Below, piece by piece: positions 1 to 13,060 of a DNA stretch of 64,000 nt (position 1 is the first letter of the stretch; every line of letters begins with the position of its first letter). Position numbers and translations under genes: made by a program. The DNA lies in assembly GCA_026874595.1 (NCBI GenBank), contig CM049315.1, positions 13,890,664-13,954,663 on the forward strand, given 5' to 3'. The notes under the pieces are model-generated. The model saw nothing but the letters and a program-made list of their open reading frames with translations. It was not told where the DNA came from and did no database searches. Source of the DNA: Sipunculus nudus. Taxonomy: Eukaryota; Annelida; Sipuncula; Golfingiida; Sipunculidae.

Positions 1-1140
1 TCTATAGCATGATTTCCATAAACGACTATATAGCATTATTTCGGAAAGGTAAACCTTCAAGGCAGAGATTGAACAAAGGCATGGTAACTCGCTCTTTGCT
101 GAGATAAAAAAGTAAACTTTTATCGAAGTGTATCATGACGCTGGCTGTATTTTGAAAAGAAGTTCTCCTGTTCCCACTTTAATAACTGCCTAATGATATA
201 CATGTAATTGTATCGCGGTATTTCGCTAACGATATGATAGACGATACGACACATATGGGGTATATTGCAGTTTAGATTCAAAGCAAATTGTCCTTCTTTT
301 TTTAAAACCACTAACCAAATTAACTCCCATAAGTTTTTTCTTGACAATACTGCCCAACACGGTTCGGACTAATGAATTGGCATTATCTGATAAAATTATC
401 TTGTGTATTATCTGATTAAATATCGTCAATGCATTGATTCAGTGGCATCCGACGATATGGATACTTTATTTGACTTTGTATTGGTGCAACGGTATATATT
501 AAAACGCATATATATATATATATATATATTATATTAAACCATACTAAATACGCAAAACCATTTTAAAAGAAGAAGCTTTGTAACAATTGTTACAATGAGC
601 AGGGGTAATATATATTTGCGATAGCCATAAGACTAATAAATGTCATAGTATTTAAGACACATTTGATCAAATACTAATATAAAATACAAATATATACCAT
701 TTTTTAATGTTTTCCCTTTTTTCTTTTATATTTAATCTGAAAGCTCCCACAGTTATAACTCCAATAAAAAGGTCGAGAATCTTACTTGATATAAGTATAT
801 ACTTCAAACGTACTTCTCTATTTAGTTTGTCTTAACATCCACTTAGGTGATGTATTTCTGCATTTTAAGAGTCTTATTTGATAGTTGATTAACCAATTTA
901 AAAAAATTAAAATATTTGAACTCATATGTTCAACAATTTAGAGGAAAAGTTAACAAAATTAAATCTAAATCTTAAAAACTACACAATCCAAAGTTCTATA
1001 ATCTACCAAAGTGTACATACTGTGAATAAATATTACCGGATCAAAAGTTCAAATTTATAATTTCTTCTAAGTCGGATGAAAGGTCATATGATTTAATTGA
1101 ATCCATTGCAAGCATGAAAGTAAAATACACAGACAAAACG
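1..1140. other. AT-rich DNA, no gene seen
   Basis: Only short chance frames and a small (AT)n near 510-530. Nothing recognisable. Confidence 0.6.
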
Positions 1141-1154
1141 GTACCTGTTCTTAC

Positions 1155-1347
1155 ACAGAGAAGACCGACAATGGCTGGGTAGTATAGGTAAACAGGTGAT
1201 CGTAACCCCGTCAGTTCCATGACTATTCCTGTCCGCGGCGTTTTCCAGACTGTCCAGCTCATCGATATCAATCCGCATGACAACACGGTTAACAACCCCA
1301 AGGCCAAGACTGACAGAAATACCGGTTAACATGTGGCGCTTTGCCAT
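1155..1347 (-). CDS. Possible coding exon of an unknown gene
   Basis: This block has a much higher CpG density than the AT-rich DNA around it and ends at a good donor (CTCTGT|GTAAGAAC). Two frames are open. One begins ATG at 1,347 (MAKRHMLTGISVSLG...). The other, if entered at the acceptor-like TTTCTGTCAG (1,310), reads a hydrophobic segment LALGLLTVLSCGLIS followed by MSWTVWKTPRTG, like a membrane span plus loop. I cannot assign a family or decide between frames. Confidence 0.28.
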
Positions 1348-1359
1348 ACATCGACCTCA

Positions 1360-2240
1360 TACCAGTCACTGACTTTTTTGTATTGGTTTTTCTAAATAGC
1401 GGACAAGTGAAATTAGTATACAATGATACTTGATATATTCTTTCTTACACTTTTTAAAAATTTTATTTATTTAAAAGGACATATATGAAATATTTGCCGG
1501 TTGAAAGAAAATTTAAATTATTTTTGTAATCGTTTATTGTTAAATCTTTTTATAAAATAAGCTGAATTGTCAAATATTTCTTGATGCAAAATGTTAAATT
1601 AGTTTGATTTTTATTTATTTTCTACTTTTAGTTTGTTTATTTAAAGATTTAATTTAAATGTTGATCTTTTATATTTTATATTATATTTTAATTACTTACA
1701 ATTGTTTCGATTAGTTTCGATTGTATAATAAAATGTGTAAACGAATTATAATGTTTATTCTTAAGTGCTATCATCTGCATGTAATATTCACCATACAAAA
1801 AAAACCATATATTTATAAACCGCCCGATATATATCCTTGATGCAACATTTACCAACTGTCACAAGGTATATGAAGGCTACGTGGTATCGTTGGGCTAAAT
1901 GACACAGCAAAAGTTATATTAACCAAACTCCATCCCTCCTGGCAAGACAATGTCGAGGAAAAACGACTACAACATGTACACACTGAAATAAAGAACCAGA
2001 ATTGTTACAAAGGAGTCCATTTGTCATTTTATCCAGCACGACAGATGTTTTAATTAAGCACAATCGATCACCATGTGTCGTCCATCGATCTTACATTATT
2101 CTGTGAGCGGTATATTCTCTCAACGCTTGAACCGTATACTTCTTATTAAATCAACACTCGGAGTAGGATAGAAAAGACTTCCCTCTGATCCGAGCATAAT
2201 ATTTTTTAACAACAAGGTACCTGTTTAAGCCAATAGCGTC
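1360..2240. other. AT-rich DNA, no gene seen
   Basis: No repeats with clear ends and no supported exon. Confidence 0.6.
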
Positions 2241-2244
2241 ATGT

Positions 2245-2285
2245 GAAACCAGAAGCACTGGGACTTGAACCCATGTTACCATCGA
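2245..2285 (-). repeat. tRNA-like B-box remnant
   Basis: The minus strand contains ATGGGTTCAAGTCCCAG, similar to the 14.6 kb arms. It lies immediately before the family A head. Confidence 0.3.
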
Positions 2286-2710
2286 TATAACGAGTGGCCC
2301 ATGCATGGGCCATGATACTTAGCTGGTGATGCATGTATTAATTATTATGTTATGATCTGTTGGAAAATTTTTGTTAAGGAACCTTGAACAATGGGTGCAT
2401 GAATTCCAGAACGCCCAGAATCATATTTTTGCCCATAGAAAAATGTTAAAGTGATCTTGTTTAAGGATTCCATGAAGATTTTACCAGGAACTCTATAGTT
2501 TAAACTACAACATGTGTCCATCTGACATAAAGGGTACTCAAATCGTGTTCTTACACTGAATACACAGAATAATTGTTACAGTGACCTTATTTTGTATCTC
2601 CAAGGAGACAATTGACCTCCCTTTACATTAAGAATGACATTTCTACATCCAACAGTTTGGCTTTCTGCATGACTGCTCAAATGTTTTTCTTCTCTTAGCT
2701 CACAGAATAT

Positions 2711-2725
2711 AGGTCACGGTGACCT
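2711..2725. promoter_or_regulatory. Perfect AGGTCA-n3-TGACCT palindrome (estrogen-response-element type) in family A
   Basis: Reads AGGTCACGGTGACCT, an exact inverted repeat of the nuclear-receptor half site with a 3-bp spacer. It lies in a tandem unit of a family A repeat. Binding is not implied by sequence alone. Confidence 0.5.
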
Positions 2726-3305
2726 AATTTCAAGATTCAAAGGAGACATGCAATGGACCTACCTGGATGTCATCCAGGTTCTATGCCCAATAGTAAAGTT
2801 ATGTTATCTTCACGATTGTCTGAGTGGTCATAATCATGTTTTGGCCAGTCGCTTGCAGAATTTAGGTCACCATGAAAAAGTTTCAGATTTCCATGGACAT
2901 CTGCCCAGAACCCTCTTGGATATTGTGTAAGAAGTTTTTAGGTCAAATGGTTACAATTTGTGCCCTGTCTGACTGATCAAAATCATGTTTTTGGCCAGAA
3001 GCTCGCAGGATATGGGTCACTATGACCTAATGTCAAGTTTCAAAGGAGATTTGCCCCACAGTTCCATGGATATTATGTTAGAAAATTCTAGGGCTACAAT
3101 GTGTGCTCTGTTAGACTGTCTCGGTGTTCAGACTCATGCTTTCGGCCAGTATTTCGCAGAATGTAAGTCACCATGACATAGTTTTAGGTTTCCAAGAAAA
3201 TTTTGACCAGAACCTCCCTGGATGTTGCAATGTAAGCCAAACGGATATTCTTTGAGCTTATCAGGGTGCTAAAATCATGTGTTCTTCCTCAAGCTCGAAT
3301 AGTGT

Positions 3306-3320
3306 AGGTCACAGTGACCT
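3306..3320. promoter_or_regulatory. Perfect AGGTCA-n3-TGACCT palindrome in family A
   Basis: Reads AGGTCACAGTGACCT, at the equivalent place in another unit of the same repeat. Other units carry one-sided decayed versions (for example near 3,016). Confidence 0.5.
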
Positions 3321-5035
3321 AATGTAATGTTTCCAAAGACATTTACCCAGGATCTTCCTGGTTTACAGATATAATTTGGGCCCTGTCTAACTCCTATATA
3401 ACTCTTGATGTTGCGTGAGAAGATTCTAGGCCTAACGGAAACAGCCCATCTGACTACCAGGGGGCTAAAATTATGTTTTTCTTCCTATAGCTCGCATAAT
3501 ATAAGTCATGTTTTTCCAAGGACATTTACCCAGGACCTCCCCGAAAGTCACATTTACAAATTCCTGGCAAATGGATACAATTTGTGCCCTGTCTGACCGT
3601 CTGGTTGCTCAAAATCATGTTTTCGGTCTGTAGCTTGCAAAATATGTCACGGTCACCTTATTTCAGGTTTCTGAAAAGATTTGTCAAGGAACTCCCTGGA
3701 TATGTAATTAAAAGTTTCTTTATCCAACGGTTACAGTTTGTGCCCTGTTAACTTCCAGTTTGCTTCATTTGAAGGTCTCACAAATAGAGTAAAATGCATA
3801 AAAATAAAAAATTTATAGTTGGCGCCACCAGTTTTCAGGGACTGACGAAACTGTCCATGATTAATATGCATGGGCAAAGTCATTGCAATCAAGGTGTTAG
3901 TTTTTGAGATACAAGGGATTTTGTATAAAATTTTCAATCATTCTGGGGTTCACAAACAAGCCCCATAACCCATACTATATAGGTCGCAGTTACCTAATTT
4001 TAGGTGTCCTAGGAGATTTCTAAAGGACCTCCCTTCATGATAAGTCAGAATATTCCAGGTCCAGCGGTTACGATTTGTGCTATGTTAACGGCCGGCCGGA
4101 CGATGGACAAAGAAGATTCGTTGTAGCTCAGACGACTCAGCCAGCAGAGCTAAAAACAATTTTACCGAACGTGTACATGTACATAAATATTCCATGGCAT
4201 AAATCTGTTTGATTTTTAAGCTAAAGTGTTGAATAGCCAGTTCGTTTGTGAGCATATCATAACTAACATCAAACCCACCGACGTTATATTTACTTAGCTT
4301 GATATAATTAATTTCGAACTTGAAATTGCATAACCACACTGATACGTTATGTTGCTGTCTGACCCACAACCATACACAGTGACAAAGCCGGAGTATGAAT
4401 GGCTGTGTGACGCCATATCGGTGGGCCGTGTTTGGAAATGAATGTGCCGGTGGTGATACGTCGAATATATAATCTTTATTGAGAACCAGGGATGATTGTT
4501 GCACAGGGCTCAGTTACGGTTGGTCTCACTGCGGCTTGACTAAAAAAGACACGGCATCAATAAGATTCCAGGTCAGTTTGTATGATCTGGCCCCTATGAG
4601 ATTGCATGGGTAATCTACAGACACTTTGGCTCCCAATGTTTTTCTCAAAATATAAAATTGGATCAAACATGTATGGTAATAAATGCAACGGATTAATATG
4701 TTGAGGTTAGGAAAAGCTATGTCATATATATAATAGATATAATCAAGTTATGTGTCAAGTTATGTATTGGCAGCGGCAGAAGCGTCAATATAGGGGAGGA
4801 TGGGGGTATATATACCCCCCACTTTTTGGCAAGGGGGGATGGCCAATGTTATCATCCCCCTAACTTTTCTGAGTATAATATTGCAGATGAAATATATTAA
4901 TAAATAGAATTAAAGACTTTGGATCCATTTACTAGATAATGTTATATCTAAACCTTGCTTTGAATTACAAAAACTTATTTTCTATTACAATATTATAATT
5001 ATTTGAAATATGATTAACATGGGTATGTTTATTTA

Positions 5036-5052
5036 TATATATATATATAATC

Positions 5053-5124
<72 letters not shown>
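5036..5124. repeat. (AT)n microsatellite
   Basis: Nearly pure AT dinucleotide for about 90 bp, followed by a short (TG)n at 5,160. It creates the apparent YIYIY frame on the minus strand. Confidence 0.9.
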
Positions 5125-5127
<3 letters not shown>

Positions 5128-6464
5128 GAATATGTCACTCAGAGACGCTGAAAAAGGTATATGTGTGTGTGTGTATAAATATACAAAGTCATCCCCCCCC
5201 CACCCTGGAAGAAAAATTGACGCCACTGGGCAGCGGCGGTTCAAGCTATTAAAAACCAAGGTCCACTCACGAATTGACTGTCGAAGAAAAGGCCACAGTC
5301 TGAAGAATTTCCTACTTATAGCTGGCACAATATATCGAGGAGAGGGTAACGTTGATTTAGTTTACGTATCTGAGGATTATATTACAATGACAGGGTCGGG
5401 TCCAAGCACGTGTGATCTTCACGGCTATCGACCACCGCTTGCATAACCAGTACGCGGTGCGAAAAGTTTCTTGTCCAAATTCCTCAAATTTATCTGCCTC
5501 AAACTAAAATCTGAAGGCCAATACCAGTGTAGAATTTAATATGCTTTTTTTTAATTTCGTAAATTTAAACCCACGTGACTTGCTATAATAAGCATTAGCT
5601 AAGTATATTATAGCGTACGTGCGCCCAGAGGTTCTTTTCTTTGCTGACCTATCATTATTGGGATGATAAGGTAATAGTATAGACAGGTAAGCTGAATATA
5701 TATATATACACATCCTATCCGGCACATAATAAATGTATGGCATTACCACTTGCCTAATACAGTTACATAGTTACCCACAGAAACACATATGATAACAGAC
5801 AAAAAACACATGCTCGAGAATATCCATCAAATCATTATTCTCGTATGATAACGGTGATACTCTACTACCAGTTTCATATAACTCAACGAAACCCGCTTGA
5901 TCAAATGATTTGCAAGACCTATTGGTATTTTATGATTTACTCATGCGACAAAAAACATCCTGCACACACACACACACATACATACACAAAACAAGAAATT
6001 CCGTTTTGATAAGAAAAAAACAAAATCAAAGGTAGGCGACCGAAAATAGCATTGAAAATAGTATTGAATTTAATGTATTTACCCCAAGAAAACTACTATT
6101 TAATTAAACGTTTTAATAATTATTGCTCAACTGTATTCTACAACTTAATCTCTCCAACATATAACAGCAGGAGAGGCAGTTAACGGTTTCGAGACAGAAA
6201 TACACATATATCATGTTCTACTCCCACCTTAATAAGATGTCGAGCAACTGAAAAATTCATTAAGTCGTGGTTAACCTAACAAACCATTGAAAAGAATCAA
6301 TATTGTTCTGTGAAACCTTGTGCAGACACTGACAGACGAACGACAAGGACCATCTATTGGCTGATGGGGTTCCCATGCGCACGAGATGGGCACCAAGTTA
6401 CTTTTATATGAATGAAATAGACCATGGGACATGGGTAGACTTTTGTTAACCTGGTAATAATTAA

Positions 6465-6495
6465 AACAAGGTCTACAGGCCTAATGCCAACCTGT
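6465..6495 (+). mobile_element. Isolated element head, fourth type
   Basis: AACAAGG, then GTCTACAGGCCT, then AATGC and AACCTGT. It nearly matches the head at 18,788 but no matching 3' end was found. Confidence 0.35.
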
Positions 6496-8151
6496 TCAAT
6501 GGGATATACATAAGGTAAAATGCTTCCAATTATGAACTACATCAAAGATGCATGAGAGGTAATATGAGAGTAAAATACAAAACTATGAATGTTGTCAGCC
6601 AGTCTCAAAATGATCAATAAACTTATTTAAGATATAAGAATTACGTAATATTAGTAACTGATTACAATGTGTAACAGCAGTCAAAGCTATAAATTTAAAT
6701 AACCTTTTTAGCCCAAATACATGACCTTCAGAGTTATCATCACTGTCAATAAATATATTTATGAAATAACTTTACCAATTTTTCTTAAAAATGCAATGAT
6801 TCATTTACTCAAGTTGAATTATTTTTTCACAAGGAATCATAAATTATATGAGCAGAATGAGTTGGTTTATTATGAATAAAAATTTGAACAGAATTGAATG
6901 CTTAACAAATGGTTTAAATGAAAATATTGCAGAAATTAAAGGTCTTAATTTTCATCAAAATTAACTAAAATAAAAGTGCTAACATTTTTTTCATGCTTTC
7001 TTATTAAAGATTCTACACTTTTATTTTTTTAATTAATATTAATTTTAATAAGGTTGATAAAATGAAGTTGTTCCTTTTGTCATATCATCTGCAGTGTCTG
7101 CACTACTGCTGATAACAAAACTTTGATTTCACTAAAGCAAACTAAAGTAATACATCACGCAGTGGAAGATGAATGAGCAAATGAGGTCCAACTCTTAAAA
7201 TTATCACTTAAAATGTTGTTACATGTATATAGGCCCCCTATTCATAAGAAGTATCACTTTGCAAACCGATGTGTTAATCAGGTCATCAGAGGTCAAAAGG
7301 TCACGAAACTAGGGCATAACTGGAAATTTTATATCTCTTAGGAATACATGTTCTAACACAAAGAAAGCATGAACTAACAGAGAAGCAATCAGTATGACAT
7401 CCGTGTACAACTACAAGTGCCTTTCTTTAATAATATTATTTTCATAAGTACCAAAGCTTACACATTTGAGGTTTCCCCCTCCTAAGAGGGTATAATGGTG
7501 GTCTTTGTGCTGAGTTTATAATCTTTCACAGTTTACTTATATGTACCACGGTTATGATTCATCAAGTTTTGATTGTTGGTGCAGCTTATACTCACGGTCA
7601 AGACAGTCATCAAAACGACCTCTGTATGTATGTGCTGGGAGTTGAATCGTTCAGTCTTGGATATAGTTCAGTCTTGGATATAGATTCTGCGACCATTTGT
7701 ATGCCTCACATGCTTGATTAATTTCAGGACGTCATTGTGTAATCAGAAACGTTGATTATTGTAAAGCCAGCGGAAACTATACGTTAAAATCTCTGCTGCC
7801 GTTTAGCCAACTAATCATTGAACAGAATAAACAATAGAAACAACAAGGAGAAGGAATAAAAGGCCTGCAGAGTTTTGTAAAACTATGAGTTGTGTTTCCA
7901 TCACATGTAATAAAGACATTTGACTTGGTTACAAAAATCACTCAGCGGGGTTATTTTATTATGAACGATGCAAATAGAAACCATACATCTGTAGGTGGAA
8001 ATCATGACAACCAGAAATCTGGTCATTTGTCTAGGATTCAATTTCCGCTCACGGAACTATCTTAATCAAAGGACCACGCGCACCTGGACTCTTTTATATA
8101 TAATGCCGTCGTCCCACTGTCCGTTTTTTTCTGGGTCGGTCGACTTTTCTC

Positions 8152-9297
8152 TCACAAGCGCTTGAATTTTGGTCTGTGGGAAGACAAAATTTGAAGAATT
8201 AGTTCTTACGAAATTCGGATCAACAAAAATTAGAAGAGTCTCACATTTTTAGACTGAATCTCTGAGGACTTGATGATCCGATTTTCATCACACCTAACTT
8301 GTATACTGTCAGGTGTATGAGTCCGTTATACGAACCGTACAGTATGACAGTGTCCACCAGTTCGGGACGGACGTATTTCCAGAGTTTTGGGAAACACTGC
8401 ATATAGGACGACGACATAAGTATAATACTGATGTAAACTGTTATTAATAAACTTAAAAAACATCCCCTATCCTTTACTGAGCAGAAACCAGTTAATTTTG
8501 CATGCAAACAAAGATGTGTACATGAAAAGACACAAGGCTGGAATCCTCGTTTTCAATCTGCCAAGTCTCTATCATGACTAGCCTCGCGTAGATGTTTCTC
8601 TCAACTCGTCACTGAAAAAAAACCGATCAGATGGTGACAACAGATTCTACTCTCCAGCTTTGTGGAAATCAGTTTAGCAATATTTGCGTTATCCTGCTAA
8701 CAGGCAAACAAAGAGACCCGGATGAAGACATCACCTCCTTTTTTGAGGTAAAAATGTTGATTTTAAAAAGTTGCAGCAATGGAGGGAAGTGAGCGTTTTT
8801 GAGGAAAACCGTTAATAAACGAACGCTGCATGTACATCCTTCTTTAAAACTGCTTTGGCCAATACTGTGTAGAGGGTATCAGTAAACCGACCTTACTAAA
8901 CCATCCACCTTTCAGCCCAATCAATCGTGCTTGTTCTGCTCTCGGTGTTCAAGTGTCAGAGAATATTAAGAGTATTCATTAAAGACGACACGACCTTGAA
9001 GCTTGCCGTTTGATGCCAAAACTGCTCTCCATAACAAATATGCGGGCATTTCCAACCGTAAGATCGAAGTCAGGCTTTCCCCCGAACGTTCCTTGGATCA
9101 TATATTGAAGGTTTTGCCAGATCTCCTTAAGGTACTTGTTTACCTTTCGGCTTTATGCGCAGTCTGTTGGTAAAATCGTGTGTGGGATTGTCTGCTCTGA
9201 TCCTTAAAAACCAGGTCTGATCCGGAGCAATATCGGTCAGAACCAATGAAAAATCTTCCCTTGAAGTTACGATAACCAGGTTTGAGGAAACACGAGG
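8152..9297 (-). CDS. Unidentified gene end, three candidate exons (9144-9297, 8245-8437, 8152-8173)
   Basis: Three minus-strand open blocks join in phase. The first follows acceptor TTATGACTGTAG, gives 51 codons including REDFSLVLTDIAPDQTWFLR, and ends with donor AAAG|GTAAAC. The second follows ATTAATAACAG, encodes a hydrophobic start (YISIILMSSS) then LWKYVRPELVDTVILYGSYN, and ends AAAAAT|GTGAGA. The third follows TCTTCCCACAG and gives PKFKRL then TGA. The product would hold a soluble segment and one or two membrane-like stretches. I do not recognise the family. The 706-bp intron between the first two blocks is also open in several frames on both strands, so decayed or non-coding sequence remains possible. 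Confidence 0.3.
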
Positions 9298-9497
9298 CTA
9301 CAGTCATAAGTTAAACGATTTCAAGAGTGTTCATCATTTTTAAATAAGAACTGTAATGCCTTACCTTTTTATTCCATCTTAATTTTGCTTAAGGATAATC
9401 TTCAGTTATTCGCGACCATGAACGGAGATGTCTTATTGACAGGTTTCTCATATCTTAAGTGGAATTATGTTATTTTGTATTAACTGTTAAATCAAGG

Positions 9498-11857
9498 CTC
9501 CGTATAACTTATAAGCAGCACATATAATAAAAGAGTTTAACTTTTTATTAAAATTTAATAACAAATACTGTGCCAATAAAAATATTTTTATTTAAAAAAT
9601 AATAAGAAAAAAATTATATGATATTTTTAAATAAAATATAACTGAAATGATTATTAAAATAATATTATAGAATATATCCATGAATGCATTCATTAATACA
9701 TTTTGAAAGTATCTGCACTGGTATTAAAATACTTTTGTTTTTACCTGAATTCCCCTTCTTATGCAATAAATTTTTTTAATACAGTACATATTCATATTCG
9801 TATTCAAATACATTTGCAAAGCATTTGCACCATGTCTAGTATTTATTCAGTTTTAGCCAAACAATGATGTTGGGAATCCAGAATATACAAAATTCACAAA
9901 TTTAAATAATGATCATAAGTACCTGGTTTTATGGCTTTTATTTATATTAAAAAAAATAAATGTAATGTATTCACTTTGGCTACTTTCACATTAATCTACA
10001 CACTAGACACAGTAGGAATCTAAATTAATATTATCAACTGCATCTTTGTCTATCATTAATTTCCTTCATATGATCCCTAATAATTAGTAATGAAAATTAT
10101 GATTTATTTTTTTTATCATTAAAACTGAGATGAAAAATACCATAGGTGACTGCATGGTGTTATTTGGAATAACATTGACATTGACATTCTATCCATCCAT
10201 GCATGATTCTTACATCATCATCATTTCCTGTTACTCATCAACTAACAAATTTCTTTTTTATTAATTTTTCTTTAATTTGTTGTTAAAAACCAATAAAAAT
10301 TTATTAATTTATTGTTTATTGTTATGTTTTTTTCAAAACAACTACTAGATGAGTTGGGTTGGACACCTGGATCAATTGTGGCTGGGCTTTAGCTGCCTGG
10401 CTCCCCCAGTATATGCCTTGCCTCGAGCGTGCATAATTTGCTGAAAGGTCAACAAGGTCAACATACAGGTGATTTTTGGGCCAATTTCTTTCAGCTTTCT
10501 AAACTACAAAGATGAAATCCTTATGTGTGCATGATATGAAAATTATGTCAACAGTACTCTCAGGAAACAAACGTGCCATGGTCAAACTTGGGCAAAATTA
10601 TATTTTATACTAATAACTTATGAAATTTAAAAAATTCTGAACTAATTTTGGGTATTCAATTGAATCTTGATTAAATAATGATTAAACATCCCTGACAAAA
10701 AATTTCTAGCTTCAGCAATCCTCTTGTAAAGGGATTAAATATATTTCTTGATTTTTTAAAAAGTGAATTATGTTTGGGCTAAAAACTTAAAACAATTACG
10801 CAATACTGACATCATTTCTGGCATGTGCATAGCTAATGTATAGAAAAATAAGTATATTATATATGATCAAAGTCAGATCAGTGGTTTTGATATTAGGCAG
10901 TCTTAAAGTGTAACAATGGGTTTTTAAATGAAAAAAGTTTTTCATTAATATTTCGAAGGAATTAAGTCCTCGTGACCAAATTCTTGGCATGGTAGGAGAT
11001 TTTGGAGACATCTAACAATATGCCAAATTTAAGGAACTTAGAGCTGAAGCTGGGGAGCTGAGCTCTAGCAAACTGCAAAACACTAACTTGATGTAAACAA
11101 TTTGTGACATGGTGCTTGAAAACCTGAATAAAATCTACAGTTTTTGATCAACTGGTTTCAAATTTTTGGTGTTAACAGTTAAAACGCTAACAAAAACATG
11201 CTTTGAAAATTAAATCCACAGCAGTTACAGGAAAAAAACATGCCTTGGTCAAAGTTGGGGAAAATTAAAGGTACAATTTTTTTATTTTTGCTAATATTTT
11301 AAAAAATTTAAAAGATTTTGATCGAATTTTTTTAATACAATTCGATTTTTATAAATGAAAGTTATATTACTGGAAAAAAGTGCTTAGATTTAACAAGTTT
11401 CATGTTAAGTGATCAAATTTCTTTCCTGATTATTTACAAAATGCATAATGTTTGGGCTCATAACTTTTTTAAATTGTATAATACAGACCTAATTTCTGGC
11501 ATGTACATAGGAACAATCTAGAGGATTATCTATGGCAAATATGAGGAAAAAAAGATGAGTGGTTTTGGTATTAGGCAGTCCTGAAGTGTGAAAATATGTT
11601 TTTAATAAAAAATTGAGGTTTTACCTTAATTTCTCAAAGGAACAAAGTCGCAATGACCCAGTTTTCGGCTTGGTAGGAGATCTTGGAGGCATTTAACATT
11701 ATGCCACATTTTGGATTCCTAGGTCTTACGGTTTCAAAACGTGCCACATCTATGGACAGATGGACAGACGGACGGACAGATGGACGGACAGATGGACGGA
11801 TGACGGACAATGGACCACGACTATAACTCAGATGACTTAAAGTCAGCTGAGCTAAAA
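9498..11857 (+). mobile_element. Family B element, 5'-truncated, 2.36 kb
   Basis: Aligns along nearly its whole length with 58,560-60,985, from the shared 'ataacttataagcag' stretch to the end. It has the same two internal units, a degenerate GGAC tract at 11,757-11,805 and the 3' hairpin at 11,825-11,853 (arms AACTCAG/CTGAGCT, TGACT/AGTCA). No AACAAGG head is seen, so the 5' end is lost. Confidence 0.65.
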
Positions 11858-11869
11858 AGGAGGCAAAGC

Positions 11870-12540
11870 AATACCCCTCCCCCCCCCCAAGTATTGCAAA
11901 CTATTTAAGGTCTGCACAGGAGAGCACACTGTTTACTGGAGAATATAAGTACTTATTATATATTTCCTTATATTTTTGGGTGCGGGGGGAGGGGGGGGAG
12001 GGGGTTTGGTCGAATCGCCTATGAATGAGTACACCTGTCGTTGATGACGTCGGACTGGTGTTCCAATACACTAAGCTTTGAAGGTTACTGTGCAGTATCG
12101 GAAGAGCAGAGCCCAAATAATTAGAGTGAGTTTTCACGTGGCTTCCTTGTAAAGGTGTATAATAGCTCAAGTTTGTGTCACACTGCTCTGTAGTTCCAGT
12201 TAGCTGCAAAGTTTTGAAAGATATGAGTACAGTTTCAAAGGATTTGATGATATCATATTGTGAAAAAAAGTGCTACTGTAATATAAGCAAAAATTTTAAT
12301 GTTAGTAGAAATAATTTTTGTATGACATGATGTTGACTAAAAAATTCAGTGACCTCTATTGTTAATCAAAAAGAATTAATCGTGAATATGAAGTCTTTAG
12401 CATCAACCGTTTCAAAACTATATATTTCTTGGCATTGCAGGTGCCATAGTATCCCAGACAATTAATAACCCCCACTCTCCCATTCAAGAATAGGCCTCCA
12501 TCTTCAGAAACATATACTGACACTTGACAAGCAATCATGG
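11870..12540. other. Non-coding DNA with C- and G-runs
   Basis: Holds a C-run near 11,880 and a G-run at about 11,983-12,003; otherwise unremarkable. Confidence 0.5.
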
Positions 12541-13060
12541 TTTCTTCAGGTGTGACCTTCAAAACCAGGCTCAAGGTCACAAATTATGAAAGAAAGTATC
12601 TTATATATCAGTAGATTTGAACTTGAGGGTCAACTTGAGAAAAAATATTTTTTACCATAGGACGGGTCGTGATCCCAATTTATATGTACCTCATCCCACA
12701 ACCCATATCTATGCATATGCATAATATCAAAGAAATTTGTCCATTAGTTTTTTAATTATAATGCTCACAGTACTGTCAAGTGGCAATGAAGGGGGTATTT
12801 AAAGCAGTAAAAACAAGAAAAGGACAAAAGTTGGCGCCACCTGTCTCCTGCAGACAACAAAGCTATCCAAGATCTTCAGTCAATTTGTATTTTTTAAGAA
12901 TGCCTGCATTTGATAATAAGATATTTAAGATTTTGTGTGATTTTCAACATATATGGACTTATTCAAGGTAAAGGTTACTCTCCTAGTAAAGGTCATGAAC
13001 CCATTTTAAATAGGCTTCATCCTTTCACCCATATCTATGCAGATGTCATTTGGTAAAGAA
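12540..13060 (+). repeat. Interspersed repeat shared with 42.54-43.11 kb
   Basis: Shares 'ctgtcaagtgg', 'aaaacaagaaaag', 'gacaaagctatcca', 'ttgtgtgattttcac' and 'ggacatatacaaggt'-like blocks in order with the 42.5 kb copy. The plus 63-codon frame here is not conserved in the other copy. Confidence 0.45.

Larger units (their letters stand above)
2291..4155 (+). mobile_element. Family A element with tandem core, 1.9 kb
   Basis: Begins with the perfect 16-bp palindrome GGCCCATGCATGGGCC (2,296-2,311) followed by CTTAGCTGG. The core is a run of diverged units repeating 'aatcatgtttt', 'gctcgcagaatatgggtcac', 'gacctaatttcaggtttc' and 'atttgtgccctgt'. It ends with a decayed GGAC-like stretch and an AGCTC...GAGCT hairpin followed by AAAAA near 4,118-4,155. 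No protein is encoded. Confidence 0.55.
4160..8150. other. Intergenic-looking DNA
   Basis: Contains the palindrome GGGGTATATATACCCC near 4,805, the (AT)n tract, an isolated element head at 6,465 and a direct duplication of 'ttcagtcttggatatag' near 7,650-7,682. A 139-codon minus frame (4,085-4,504) overlaps the family A end and lacks splice or homology support. Confidence 0.5.

Noticed and set aside
4085-4504. 139-codon minus-strand open frame
   Set aside because: It overlaps the family A 3' end, shows no recognisable domain and has no convincing splice or promoter context. It is the longest frame outside known repeats, so a homology search would be worthwhile.
5029-5328. Tyr/Ile repeat protein on the minus strand
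   Set aside because: It is simply the translation of the (AT)n microsatellite.
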